Assembly: GCA_003176075.1 (NCBI GenBank)
Contig: PSRN01000023.1
Span: forward strand, 1-10,000
Length of the DNA: 10,000 nt
DNA from: Bdellovibrio sp.
GTDB taxonomy: Bacteria > Bdellovibrionota > Bdellovibrionia > Bdellovibrionales > Bdellovibrionaceae
Reading direction: 5' to 3'
Below the pieces are notes generated by a model that saw nothing but the letters and a program-made list of their open reading frames with translations, was not told the origin of the DNA and made no database searches. Numbering within the stretch: position 1 is the first letter of the stretch; every line of letters begins with the position of its first letter. Made by a program: the position numbers and the translations under genes. Shown piece after piece: positions 1-6,312 of the stretch.

Positions 1-243
1 TACTGGAGATCCAGTAACAACTTTGAGGTCGACTTTATTATTGGCAACGAGGTCGCCGTCGAAGTCAAAGCCACTGAAAAGCCAAACACGGGCGATCTTC
101 GCGGACTTCGCGCCATCGCCGAGGAGCATTCCTGGAAACATCTCATTCTTGTTTGTGATTCAGCCCGCAGCCAGCGAATCGGCGAAATTGAGATTCGACC
201 GTGGAATCAATTTCTGAGCGATCTCTGGGCGGAAAAATTATAA
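1..243 (+). CDS. C-terminal end of DUF4143-family ATP-binding protein (5' truncated by window edge)
   Basis: Frame 1 is open from the first base to TAA at 241-243, giving 80 residues. The reading contains YWRSSNNFEVDFIIGNEVAVEVKA split by a short turn: EVDFI followed about ten residues later by VEVK. This is the PD-(D/E)xK-like signature that closes AAA_14/DUF4143 proteins, followed by the usual GLRAI and a final PWNQFLSDLW. Known family members are 370-420 residue P-loop ATPases with this C-terminal nuclease-like domain, so about four fifths of the gene lies to the left. The cellular role of the family is not settled; they are common in accessory regions and near toxin-antitoxin genes. Catalytic activity cannot be judged from this piece. 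The gene is on the opposite strand to nearly everything else in the window and is followed by a long gene-poor stretch. Confidence 0.85.
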   Translation, partial: YWRSSNNFEVDFIIGNEVAVEVKATEKPNTGDLRGLRAIAEEHSWKHLILVCDSARSQRIGEIEIRPWNQFLSDLWAEKL

Positions 244-834
244 ATCAATCTGAACGCTGTACGGCGCCTATGCGCATCTGAGTCAGCGTCTGGTGTTGTC
301 TTCGTAACACAAGTGTGGCGGAGCAGGCTCAACCGCTCCGGCCATGCGACCTGGCCGGGCTCCGGCGTCCTGACATGCATGTAGATGATCTCAAGCGACT
401 GGAGCCGTCGATCCTCGGAGTGGGCGTCGTTCCAGGCGCGACAAAGCCAGTCGGAATCAAGCCGCGTTTATTGCCGCCGATCAATTTCATCAGCCTTGGA
501 AATCCATGCAGATGTGAAAAAGTATCTTCAATCGGCATGCCATTGGATGGACTGATGGACTATTCAAGACCGTCATATCGGCTGTTGTGGCAGGGTCGCT
601 GAAGCCATAGTATAGGAACTTGCTCGGAATTTATTATCGTTGGAAAGACAAACTTTGAACTTGCGGAAAAACCGTTTGGATTTAATAGATATCGCAGTCT
701 TGGCTGCATCATTCTACGGAGGCAAACTTGCTGCCTATCGCCCGGTCTTTGTTAATCCGAGGGGCCACAAGGCCCGCGCAGTATACCATCGAAAAGTCAA
801 CTTGAGACTGTGCGGTTCCTGAAGCGCTTACGAC
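244..834. other. Gene-poor region, no supported gene
   Basis: No reading frame here has a recognisable domain, a ribosome binding site or convincing coding character. Plus-strand frames at 315-602 and 640-822 are open but match nothing I know and lack credible starts (GTG and TTG). A 6-bp hairpin (CGGAGC at 319-324 with GCTCCG at 335-340) has no following T-run and is weak as a terminator for the ATPase gene. The stretch reads as decayed or non-coding DNA. Confidence 0.5.
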
Positions 835-900
835 CTTATGATTCAAGCATGGACCAGATCAGGGCTTGCTTTCCTTTCGCGCGAGAAATGCTGATCGATC
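835..900 (+). repeat. Diverged direct repeat, left copy
   Basis: This 66-base stretch matches 5974-6038 in the same orientation. The best core is 849-872 against 5987-6010, with 22 of 24 bases identical (it includes TCAGGGCTTGCTTT). Similarity continues left to CTTATG and right through AATGCTGATCGATC against AATGCTGTTCGTTC. The match can be read as coding on either strand: plus strand gives MDQIRACF, minus strand gives RSAFL-then-SKP followed by TGA. The parent element is not recognised. Both copies lie outside any confident gene and bracket the serpin and AbiE block. Confidence 0.6.
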
Positions 901-1487
901 TTGCAGAGCCGGAATCCGATCGGGCGGATCTATGTGTAAGTCACCGATCTCTTGCGCACAACTCGGACAGTTGACGGAATGAAAGCACGTGCCCAAGCAG
1001 GGCGACCGGTACATCAATGCCATGAAAACAAATCATAAACGATGTCGGTCGTTGTGCCAGTGTACCCAAGAAAAAAAATCTGGTCGCCAGCATTCACCGA
1101 GGTCAGAGAATCCTCGCCGGCTAGCGGTCGATTTTTTTGATTCATAGCGACCAAAAAGGATTTAATCATTGATTCAAAATTGTCAGGAAATAATGAATTT
1201 GACGGCGATCGCAGAAATGTTGATATCTCCCATGGTAGCGAGCAGTTCTCGTGCACATTTTGGTACAAGCATTCTCTTCTTAAATCGGGAGCTGCCTGTG
1301 ACGTTCCCGATGAGGTAGTCACCCCAAAGTGTTATAAGAAGAGTGATAGATCCCTGTTGCCTCCTCTTGAACGGGCCCCGGCGCGGCAGCCCCAAAGAAA
1401 AGGTCAAACATAAATGTTACCTTGAATGGCGTGTGGCTACCTCTGTCTGAGAGCATTTGGCGATTTTAAGTAGCGAGCATTTGTCCG
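901..1487. other. Gene-poor region, no supported gene
   Basis: Several short open frames on both strands overlap each other (for example minus 1014-1322, minus 1183-1407, plus 1180-1413). None has a recognisable motif, signal peptide or clear ribosome binding site. A short minus-strand frame ending at the left repeat contains a Cys-x2-Cys (NCPSC) and ends SKP-stop, but I cannot tie it to a family. I see no tRNA, insertion sequence or CRISPR structure. Confidence 0.45.
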
Positions 1488-1517
1488 AGTCACTGGCAGC
1501 AGAAGCGGCCAGTGACT
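1488..1517 (-). terminator. Hairpin downstream of the serpin-fragment gene
   Basis: GTCACTGGC (1489-1497) and GCCAGTGAC (1508-1516) are perfect inverted copies, extended by one A-T pair, with a 10-base loop. The stem begins about 20 bases after the serpin stop codon, the usual place for a transcript end. No run of T follows on the minus strand, so it may be a factor-dependent end or an RNA-stabilising stem rather than a classical intrinsic terminator. Confidence 0.4.
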
Positions 1518-1537
1518 TAAAACTCTCTTCTACTTAC

Positions 1538-2191
1538 TTATAAAAACTTGCGTAGGATCCGCTGAATAAGCCAAGGCGTTTGAGCAGGGGCCTTCTCCAG
1601 ACCCGTATCAGCGTCCAGGTCAACAGGAGCTGACCGAACAACAGGAGCCGACCGAACCGCCCGAGCCTCAGGAGCCCGCCGATCAAAAGCAGATTTTTGA
1701 TGGCCGCCGCGAACGGGAGCCTGAAGCGCCGTAGGCTCATTCACGACTGTTAAAAATAGCGTGGCGTCGTCGGCTAAACCGCGCAAAGCCACCATATACG
1801 GATGGGTAAATTCAATGCTGCGCTCAGGACGGGGAGGAAGACTAATAGCTCGTGCTTCGAAAGTTACCGCTGTCGCGGCTGCGAGCTCCATCCCGGATTC
1901 AGTGAATTTCATTAAGGCTCGGTGTCGAATTTGGTCGATTCTGACGTATTCTTTGTCCGGCTCCCTTAATTCCACCATATTGCCAAAATCTGGAAGCTCC
2001 CGAGGATCCCTCCCGAAAGGGAGAGTGATGCCCGCCTCGACAAAGGAGTCGACCATATCCGTCGGCGGCAGTTCCGCCGAAAATCGAGGCACGGTCACAT
2101 TGACCGTAATATCTTCCGCATCATGGAAGGCGGTAACAAGACCAGTACAGCCTCTGTCTAGACGGTGCTCGCGCAGTCTCGGGTGGATCAT
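1538..2191 (-). CDS. Serpin C-terminal-half protein with reactive-centre loop
   Basis: The 217-residue product matches only the C-terminal part of serpins. Seen in order: VTVPRFSAEL (about 32-41; family V-x-L-P-K-F), the LxDxLxxLGI-like segment (46-60), RIDQIRHRALMKFTESG (84-100), hinge ESGMELAAAT (98-107), then IEFTHPYMVAL (126-136, family FxADHPFLFLI) and LFLTVVNEP (145-153, family LFMGRVxxP). Counting 17 residues from hinge Glu98 puts the P1 residue at Arg114 (FEAR-AISL), which would suggest trypsin-like targets. P14 is Met and P12 is Leu, both unusual for an inhibitory loop. Serpins are usually 350-400 residues; the front 200 or more (helices A-F, most of sheet A) are absent. A 64-residue Ala/Pro/Arg-rich tail follows, with VRSAPV twice. 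The start is supported by AAGGA nine bases upstream and by the ATGA overlap with the preceding gene. It could be a trimmed functional gene or a remnant. Confidence 0.75.
   Translation of the reverse strand: MIHPRLREHRLDRGCTGLVTAFHDAEDITVNVTVPRFSAELPPTDMVDSFVEAGITLPFGRDPRELPDFGNMVELREPDKEYVRIDQIRHRALMKFTESGMELAAATAVTFEARAISLPPRPERSIEFTHPYMVALRGLADDATLFLTVVNEPTALQAPVRGGHQKSAFDRRAPEARAVRSAPVVRSAPVDLDADTGLEKAPAQTPWLIQRILRKFL
1621..1656. repeat. 18-bp tandem duplication in the serpin tail
   Basis: Bases 1621-1638 and 1639-1656 are adjacent copies identical at 17 of 18 positions (CAACAGGAGCTGACCGAA and CAACAGGAGCCGACCGAA). On the minus strand they encode VRSAPV twice, in frame, within the extension after the serpin fold. 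Confidence 0.85.
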
Positions 2192-3351
2192 TTGGATTTT
2201 TCCTTAGCAAATGAGTTTGGAAAATAGTCTGCTTGCGCCGCAATTGCGTTTATCCCCAAGAAGACGTGAATTCCAAGGAAGGCATCCAAAACACTTGCCG
2301 CAATATCCTTGATTCTCCCAAGTTCACTTCCCTTGAGGAAATAAATGCTATCGATGCGTTTATCTCCGAGCAAATATCTTCCGAGCAAATAGGACTCAGA
2401 CAGAACTGGTGACCGGTCAAGAACCGCGGGAATCGCAAAAGATGTCTTTAAATTTATCGCACGGTGTGTTGCCTGAACGCAGGTAAAGGCAAACGCAACA
2501 GGACAAAAAACATACTTTCTTCCAACCTCACCTTCCATGTAGTTTTGTAGGTTTCGAACCTCACCAAGGGGGAGATTCATCCTGACCCTTGTAGAGCTTC
2601 TGTACAGCGGTCCGTACTCCTGGGCGCGGCCCAAGTAGAGGTATTCGGTGTGAGAATACTTCTGTACAACTCCCACACCGTAACTATAAACCGTTTCTCC
2701 AATTCTGAATGCCGTATGCGGGGCGGGTGAGTTATAGATTATTTCAATTTGATTTTCGTTGAGTGGAGGAATTTCCTTTGTCGCTGCCGCGAATAAGATC
2801 CCCACTTTTGCGGCGCTTGCCCCAGCAATGATAGGCCAATGTAATATTGACCCTTTTATAGCAATAACACCCATCAACACCGACCAAAATACTCTTTTTT
2901 GTCCTCTCGCAAGCGAAGAATAGATGTCAGAGAAATCGGGGTGGGCCTTGGAAAAAGCCCTTGTTCGGGCAACTAGATCATCAATACTAAGTTGATTTAC
3001 GAGACCTCTTTCGGTCGGAGAAAACTCATAGTCAGAATTGATCAAGATGTTTAACATCAGTTTTCTGGCTTCTTTGGAGTAGTCGGCGCGCAAACCCTTG
3101 AATTCCATTGACGTTGAAAACAATCCTTCCAGTTCATTAGCTAGTTTTGAAGAACCGCCAAGAACACGACGGACCCTTGACCAAACTGGAATTCGAGAAG
3201 AAATTTGACTTTCGGTTGGAGTTTCCGGACCTTCGAGGATGCGTTCCATCTCGCCGCTTTCGTGAATCTCGCTGCACGCCAAATCACCGTGCGCAAACGG
3301 CCCTTCAAGCAAAACGACCAATAAGAAAGAAAGAATTTTCTTGCGATTCAT
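2188..3351 (-). CDS. Secreted/membrane protein, possible permuted papain-like (NlpC/P60-like) domain
   Basis: About 387 residues from ATG at 3351; a TTG one codon earlier is less likely, since GGTGG/AGGA sits better for the ATG. The N-terminus is a Sec signal peptide (MNRKKILSFLLVVLL, cleavage probably near AHG-DLA); the Cys at 26 lacks a proper lipobox. A hydrophobic stretch at about 154-190 and another near 350-372 may be membrane segments. Between them, PHTAFRIGETVYSYG (211-225) resembles the His-bearing start of circularly permuted NlpC/P60, LRAT or DUF4105-like domains, and FTCVQATHRAI (289-299) sits where such folds carry the catalytic Cys. Candidate dyad: His212 and Cys291. This is a motif-level inference; no family is recognised with certainty. 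YLLGR-YLLGD near 321-330 is a small tandem duplication. The stop overlaps the start of the serpin-fragment gene (ATGA, 2188-2191), so the two are probably co-translated. Confidence 0.6.
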   Translation of the reverse strand: MNRKKILSFLLVVLLEGPFAHGDLACSEIHESGEMERILEGPETPTESQISSRIPVWSRVRRVLGGSSKLANELEGLFSTSMEFKGLRADYSKEARKLMLNILINSDYEFSPTERGLVNQLSIDDLVARTRAFSKAHPDFSDIYSSLARGQKRVFWSVLMGVIAIKGSILHWPIIAGASAAKVGILFAAATKEIPPLNENQIEIIYNSPAPHTAFRIGETVYSYGVGVVQKYSHTEYLYLGRAQEYGPLYRSSTRVRMNLPLGEVRNLQNYMEGEVGRKYVFCPVAFAFTCVQATHRAINLKTSFAIPAVLDRSPVLSESYLLGRYLLGDKRIDSIYFLKGSELGRIKDIAASVLDAFLGIHVFLGINAIAAQADYFPNSFAKEKSK

Positions 3352-3500
3352 CAATTCCTACCACCGCGACAGATGGTACCATTGAGTCCTTCAAAATTCG
3401 AATGTGAGATAAGCAGACCGGGTTAATTGTCTGACAGGCCTGTAAAAAAGAAACCTCATAAATGGTGGGCTTCAATACGTTGCTTATGACAGGATTTTTC

Positions 3501-3770
3501 TCACCGCTCTTTCCCTTTCGAATCGCATTTGTCGATCAGGTGTTGAAACTTAGCGTCCCATTCCGGAAGTTTGAGGCCTCGAACCTGGCGTCCAGCCTTG
3601 CGAACCTTTCTTGCTCCGTCAGTGGCGTCCAGCTCGCACAGCTTTTCAAAGGCGTGGATCGAGTCGGAAAATTTTTGGCTCTCCAAGGCGGCGAATCCGA
3701 GGCCCTCCCATGAACGGGCCGCTTTCGGATCCACCGCTACGGTCTTCGAGTAGTATTTCACGGAATCCAC
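3501..3770 (-). CDS. TPR-repeat protein fragment (probable gene remnant)
   Basis: The 89-residue reading contains a good tetratricopeptide pattern: DSVKYYSKTVAVDPKAARS then WEGLGFAALESQKFSDSIHA and FEKLCEL, about one and a half to two TPR helix pairs, followed by a basic tail. The TPR pattern continues upstream of the GTG at 3770 (REQKRF) and then meets an in-frame stop at 3789-3791, and there is no good ribosome binding site. This looks like the C-terminal end of a longer TPR protein whose front was lost. TPR modules mediate protein-protein contact; nothing here gives a specific role. It lies head to head with a dehydratase remnant, the junction being near 3785-3792. Confidence 0.5.
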   Translation of the reverse strand: MDSVKYYSKTVAVDPKAARSWEGLGFAALESQKFSDSIHAFEKLCELDATDGARKVRKAGRQVRGLKLPEWDAKFQHLIDKCDSKGKER

Positions 3771-3785
3771 GAATCGCTTCTGCTC

Positions 3786-4191
3786 ACGTCATCCGACGGG
3801 TGGCCAAGTCCGTCGCGATCTTTCTGGCGGAATCCGAAACGGCAGCGCCGATGAGCGCCTCCCTTGCACTTCGTCGTGCAACGAGCGTCAATCGTATCGC
3901 CTCTTTGCTGACGCCATTGGCGTATCGGAAGTTTTGCCTTTTGTTTATGAGCGACTCGTGCCCCTGATCGCTGGCGTTCGCGTTGTCTCCATTCCGGCCG
4001 CCGAACAGGCGGTTGCACGGGTCTATCGGCATCACCGAATGATTATCGAAGGGGCTGGCGGTGTCGGTCTTGCAGCCGCCGAGGTGCTTGCAGCGGAAGG
4101 CCGATATCGGCATATCGCTGCCATTTTGAGCGGCGGCAACATCGACAACCAAGCGCTCTCCTCGATTTTGGAGCGAGTGCCGTACGAGTAA
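3786..4191 (+). pseudogene. Serine/threonine dehydratase (PLP-dependent) 3' remnant with frameshift
   Basis: Two adjoining frames together read as the C-terminal third of a fold-type II PLP-dependent serine/threonine dehydratase. Frame 2 gives AIFLAESETAAPMSASLAL and then ATSVNRIASL; frame 1 gives ADAIGVSEV, SIPAAEQAVARVY, MIIEGAGGVGLAAAEVL and ILSGGNID, ending at TAA 4189-4191. EGAGG and SGGNID are the hallmark C-terminal motifs (the glycine-rich segment and the Ser/Gly loop near the cofactor pyridine). Restoring one G between 3907 and 3908 gives NRIASLADAIGV, the expected family sequence, so a single-base deletion explains the frame change. The cofactor-lysine half of the enzyme (about 200 residues) is missing, so the gene cannot be active. 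Confidence 0.8.
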
Positions 4192-4348
4192 CCCGGATAT
4201 TGTCAGCATCCATCGATGGACATACCCATCTTAACTCATCAAGGCCAACGATCAAATTACGCTTTTAATGTGAGCTTCGTGAAATCGGCGGTAATCTGAC
4301 GGTGGTCGGCTCAATTTTGATGGTGTTTTGTGTTCATCCGGAGGAAAG

Positions 4349-4369
4349 GGGAGGTTGGTCGGCCCTCCC
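4349..4369 (-). terminator. Weak hairpin downstream of the AbiEii-like toxin
   Basis: GGGAGG (4349-4354) pairs with CCTCCC (4364-4369) around a 9-base loop, just past the toxin stop codon. On the minus strand it is followed by CTTTCC, only a short T-run, so terminator strength is doubtful. Confidence 0.3.
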
Positions 4370-4372
4370 AGC

Positions 4373-5224
4373 TCATTTTCGCGCGCCCCGGGTGAGGTTC
4401 CGCCGCAGCTCTTTCACGATCCCATCAAGAGCCTCATCGAAATCTGGAGCTTCTTTTAGCGAAATGGTGGCGCTCTTCCATCCTTTTTTCAAAAGGGTCG
4501 AATCAATTTTTGATAGAAGGCCCGGGATGTCTGGTGGTATGGGCGTGCCACGAAAAGAAAAACACCGCTCAATCGCGGTAGTGAGAATCGTTCCATCTGC
4601 TTGAGGCAGATAAAAGTGCAAATCATAAATGTCTTTAGCACGAGAGTTATTTCCCCCGCGATCCACTAAGGCATGGAGTTTTTCCGCTGCGATGGTCTCA
4701 ACCGGATAGACCAGCCAGCTTAGTTCGTCCTCGCCTATAAGTTCTTCCGTCCTTGTCTTTACGGGGCCTGGCGTGACCGGATCACCAATTCCGATGTCGA
4801 AATGAACGGTTTGCGCACGCCTCAAGTCTTTCAGTGGCTCACCGATGCCGGTCCGAAATACTTGACGGGTACCACCATACTCTCCTTGTGTCTTCAGGTT
4901 GATTTGGGACTCCAAGTGAAACCAAACGCCGTCGCCGATGTCCTTCTGGACGGAATCTAATGCCCGCTTCAAGGTTTCGTCGGCGTCGGCTCTATGGAGA
5001 ATCGCATCGAGGTCAATTGTGTACCTTGGCGACTCGTACACTCTAAGGCCGACGTAGCCGCCCTTGAAAATGAGGGTCTTTGAAAGCTGCGAGTCGAGAA
5101 GTAAACGTGCCAGAAGTCGTTCCAGGAGGAACGTCGTCGAGATGATCTGATACGGAACGCCCCTGGATTTTGAGAGGGAGGATAACTTTGTGGCAATGGA
5201 CTTCGCCTGATCGGCTTTCTTCAT
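4373..5224 (-). CDS. AbiEii/AbiGii-family nucleotidyltransferase toxin (type IV TA)
   Basis: The 283-residue product has the AbiEii layout. An N-terminal helical part is followed by FKGGYVGLRVYES and RYTIDLDAIL (Gly55-Gly56 with Asp71 and Asp73, the nucleotidyltransferase GG...DxD metal-binding motif), then a third acidic site at HFDIGIGDP (Asp143). VETIAAEKLHALVDRG and RAKDIYDL (about 175-202) form the conserved AEK/RxKDxxDL segment of the family. Known members add nucleotides to RNA targets (MenT proteins modify tRNA 3' ends) and halt growth, which can abort phage infection. The length suits the family and all key residues appear present, so it is likely active. The ATG overlaps the antitoxin stop (ATGA, 5221-5224), implying coupled translation. 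Confidence 0.9.
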   Translation of the reverse strand: MKKADQAKSIATKLSSLSKSRGVPYQIISTTFLLERLLARLLLDSQLSKTLIFKGGYVGLRVYESPRYTIDLDAILHRADADETLKRALDSVQKDIGDGVWFHLESQINLKTQGEYGGTRQVFRTGIGEPLKDLRRAQTVHFDIGIGDPVTPGPVKTRTEELIGEDELSWLVYPVETIAAEKLHALVDRGGNNSRAKDIYDLHFYLPQADGTILTTAIERCFSFRGTPIPPDIPGLLSKIDSTLLKKGWKSATISLKEAPDFDEALDGIVKELRRNLTRGARK

Positions 5225-5802
5225 ACAACTATCGCTTCCCAGTGCTTCTCCAAGACGGCTTGTAGCTTTAGCTTCCTCGCCATCTCGCCTAGCTTTTTCT
5301 CCGAGGTAAGACCCTTTTGCAGTGCTGTTCGCGCGGCCGTTATAGCAATGCGCGGTCCGATTTTGGAGGCGAACTTCAACGCCTCAAGAACAGTCCGCTC
5401 GACACTCGTAATGCGATAGAATTTGAGAGTGTTAATTCCATGCTTGGTCGAGGTCTTTGTGCGAAGCGTGTGATAGAAGGTATTGTGGTCAGATTTCTGA
5501 GGAGGAGTGATCACCCAAACTTGATGAGGCGGTTGATCGAACAATCCATAGTGAAATAGAGCAGAGAGGCCGCCGACGGCGGCGGTGGGGCCAAACTTCG
5601 CGCAGGCCACCGCGAAGTCGATTTCTTCCGGTGGAATCTCCCAGTCAGGGTGGGCATATAGACCGTGCCCGAACCGACGAAGAATGCCATTCTTAACAAG
5701 CCTGGAAATCGTGGGTTGAGAAACGTTCAGGCGCTTTTGGACCTCCTGGGCGGTCATTAAACCTCGCCTCTTCAAAGAGTTAATGGCAGTTTCTGAAAGC
5801 AT
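5221..5802 (-). CDS. AbiEi-family antitoxin / transcriptional repressor
   Basis: The 193-residue product starts with a winged helix-turn-helix (MTAQEVQKRLNVSQPTISRL, then VKNGILRRFGHGLYAHPDWE, residues about 16-55), the AbiEi N-terminal domain. The C-terminal part, with AVGGLSALFHYGLFDQPPHQ, VWVIT and ITSVERTVLEAL, matches the AbiEi antitoxin domain. In characterised systems this protein neutralises the toxin without stable binding and represses its own promoter. It is the first gene of the two-gene unit. ATG 5802 is used here because the near-consensus promoter puts the transcript start on it. An internal ATG (Met16) has a strong GAGGCGAGG four bases upstream and would still keep the HTH, so two forms are possible. 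Confidence 0.88.
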   Translation of the reverse strand: MLSETAINSLKRRGLMTAQEVQKRLNVSQPTISRLVKNGILRRFGHGLYAHPDWEIPPEEIDFAVACAKFGPTAAVGGLSALFHYGLFDQPPHQVWVITPPQKSDHNTFYHTLRTKTSTKHGINTLKFYRITSVERTVLEALKFASKIGPRIAITAARTALQKGLTSEKKLGEMARKLKLQAVLEKHWEAIVV

Positions 5803-5808
5803 TTGTCC

Positions 5809-5836
5809 ATTATGAATAAAAGTAACATTTTGTCAA
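5809..5836 (-). promoter_or_regulatory. Near-consensus sigma70 promoter of the AbiE operon
   Basis: On the minus strand a perfect -35 TTGACA (5836-5831), a 16-base spacer and a -10 CATAAT (5814-5809) stand six bases before the antitoxin ATG. The expected transcript start falls on the A of that ATG, giving a leaderless mRNA. Confidence 0.75.
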
Positions 5837-5850
5837 TAAAGTGGTAAATT
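5815..5850. promoter_or_regulatory. Possible AbiEi operator: two imperfect direct copies
   Basis: AATAAAAGTAACATT (5815-5829) and AATAAAGTGGTAAATT (5835-5850) are similar and begin 20 bases apart, about two helical turns, within and just upstream of the promoter. AbiEi proteins are known to repress by binding repeats in their promoters; assigning that role to these two copies is inference. Confidence 0.3.
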
Positions 5851-5973
5851 CATTCATATCCATTGGGATTACAGATCAGAAAGTAGGGTGTGTTGCCTGA
5901 TTGCCGCATTAAAGACCAGTCGCCGGGTGGTCTAGGTTTTGAGTCTACGGGCGAGTTTCTGCTGATAAGGGAA

Positions 5974-6038
5974 CTTATGTTCGAAGATGGACCAAGTCAG
6001 GGCTTGCTTTGACGATCGTACAAAAATGCTGTTCGTTC
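5974..6038 (+). repeat. Diverged direct repeat, right copy
   Basis: This is the partner of 835-900 in the same orientation, with the best core at 5987-6010. The match ends at the left with CTTATG and at the right with GCTGTTCGTTC. Minus-strand reading gives ERTAFLYDRQSKP-stop, closely matching DRSAFLARKESKP-stop in the left copy. The copies stand about 5.1 kb apart. Confidence 0.6.
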
Positions 6039-6312
6039 TTTTGAACGAGATTTCACTTTGAACTTTACAGAGTCACGAGTTGTTCGCTCGATCGTGCACT
6101 TTTGGATCATCAGCTGACTCATCCGTGAGTGGATCCATTGGGGTTCGCCAACCATTTCTTCAGCTCGGACGAAGTAAAGAAAGATCGAGCTGAGTAGAAA
6201 CAAAAATGATGTTTTTTGGGGGGATTCGCCAGAAGGTTTTTCTTTCTCAAGATTGGAATTTCTGATGAATCAAATTTCTTCCTCTTGATTTGTGAACGAA
6301 TGCTTAAAGCCG
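6039..6312. other. Intergenic region between the right repeat and the lipoprotein gene
   Basis: There is no recognisable gene. Minus-strand frames such as 5997-6203 are open but unsupported apart from the repeat-shared C-terminus. An 8-bp inverted repeat, TCAGCTCG (6160-6167) with CGAGCTGA (6186-6193), has an 18-base loop and no T-run. A CAAAAA/TTTTTG pair at 6201-6218 is AT-only and weak. Either may help end the lipoprotein transcript. Confidence 0.35.

Noticed and set aside
315..602. Plus-strand 95-residue open frame
   Set aside because: GTG start without a ribosome binding site, no recognisable motif, and an equally open minus-strand frame over the same bases.
640..822. Plus-strand frame containing LDLIDIAVLAASFYGG
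   Set aside because: It reads somewhat like protein, but the start is TTG with no ribosome binding site and I cannot match it to a family; alternative frames on both strands look equally plausible.
1014..1413. Overlapping open frames on both strands upstream of the serpin gene
   Set aside because: They shadow one another, lack motifs and starts with binding sites, and show no consistent codon pattern.
1761..2207. Plus-strand 148-residue frame
   Set aside because: Antisense shadow of the serpin-fragment gene, whose minus-strand reading has clear family motifs.
3434..3443. Palindrome ACAGGCCTGT followed by A-rich sequence
   Set aside because: Only five base pairs with no loop; not enough to call an operator or terminator.
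3784..4209. Minus-strand 141-residue frame
   Set aside because: Antisense of the dehydratase remnant; the plus strand carries the recognisable SGGNID and EGAGG motifs.
5880..6010. Plus-strand reading with STGEFLLIREL, reminiscent of the start of IS1380-type transposases
   Set aside because: The resemblance is a few residues long, the frame closes soon after, and no terminal inverted repeats or further transposase motifs were found.
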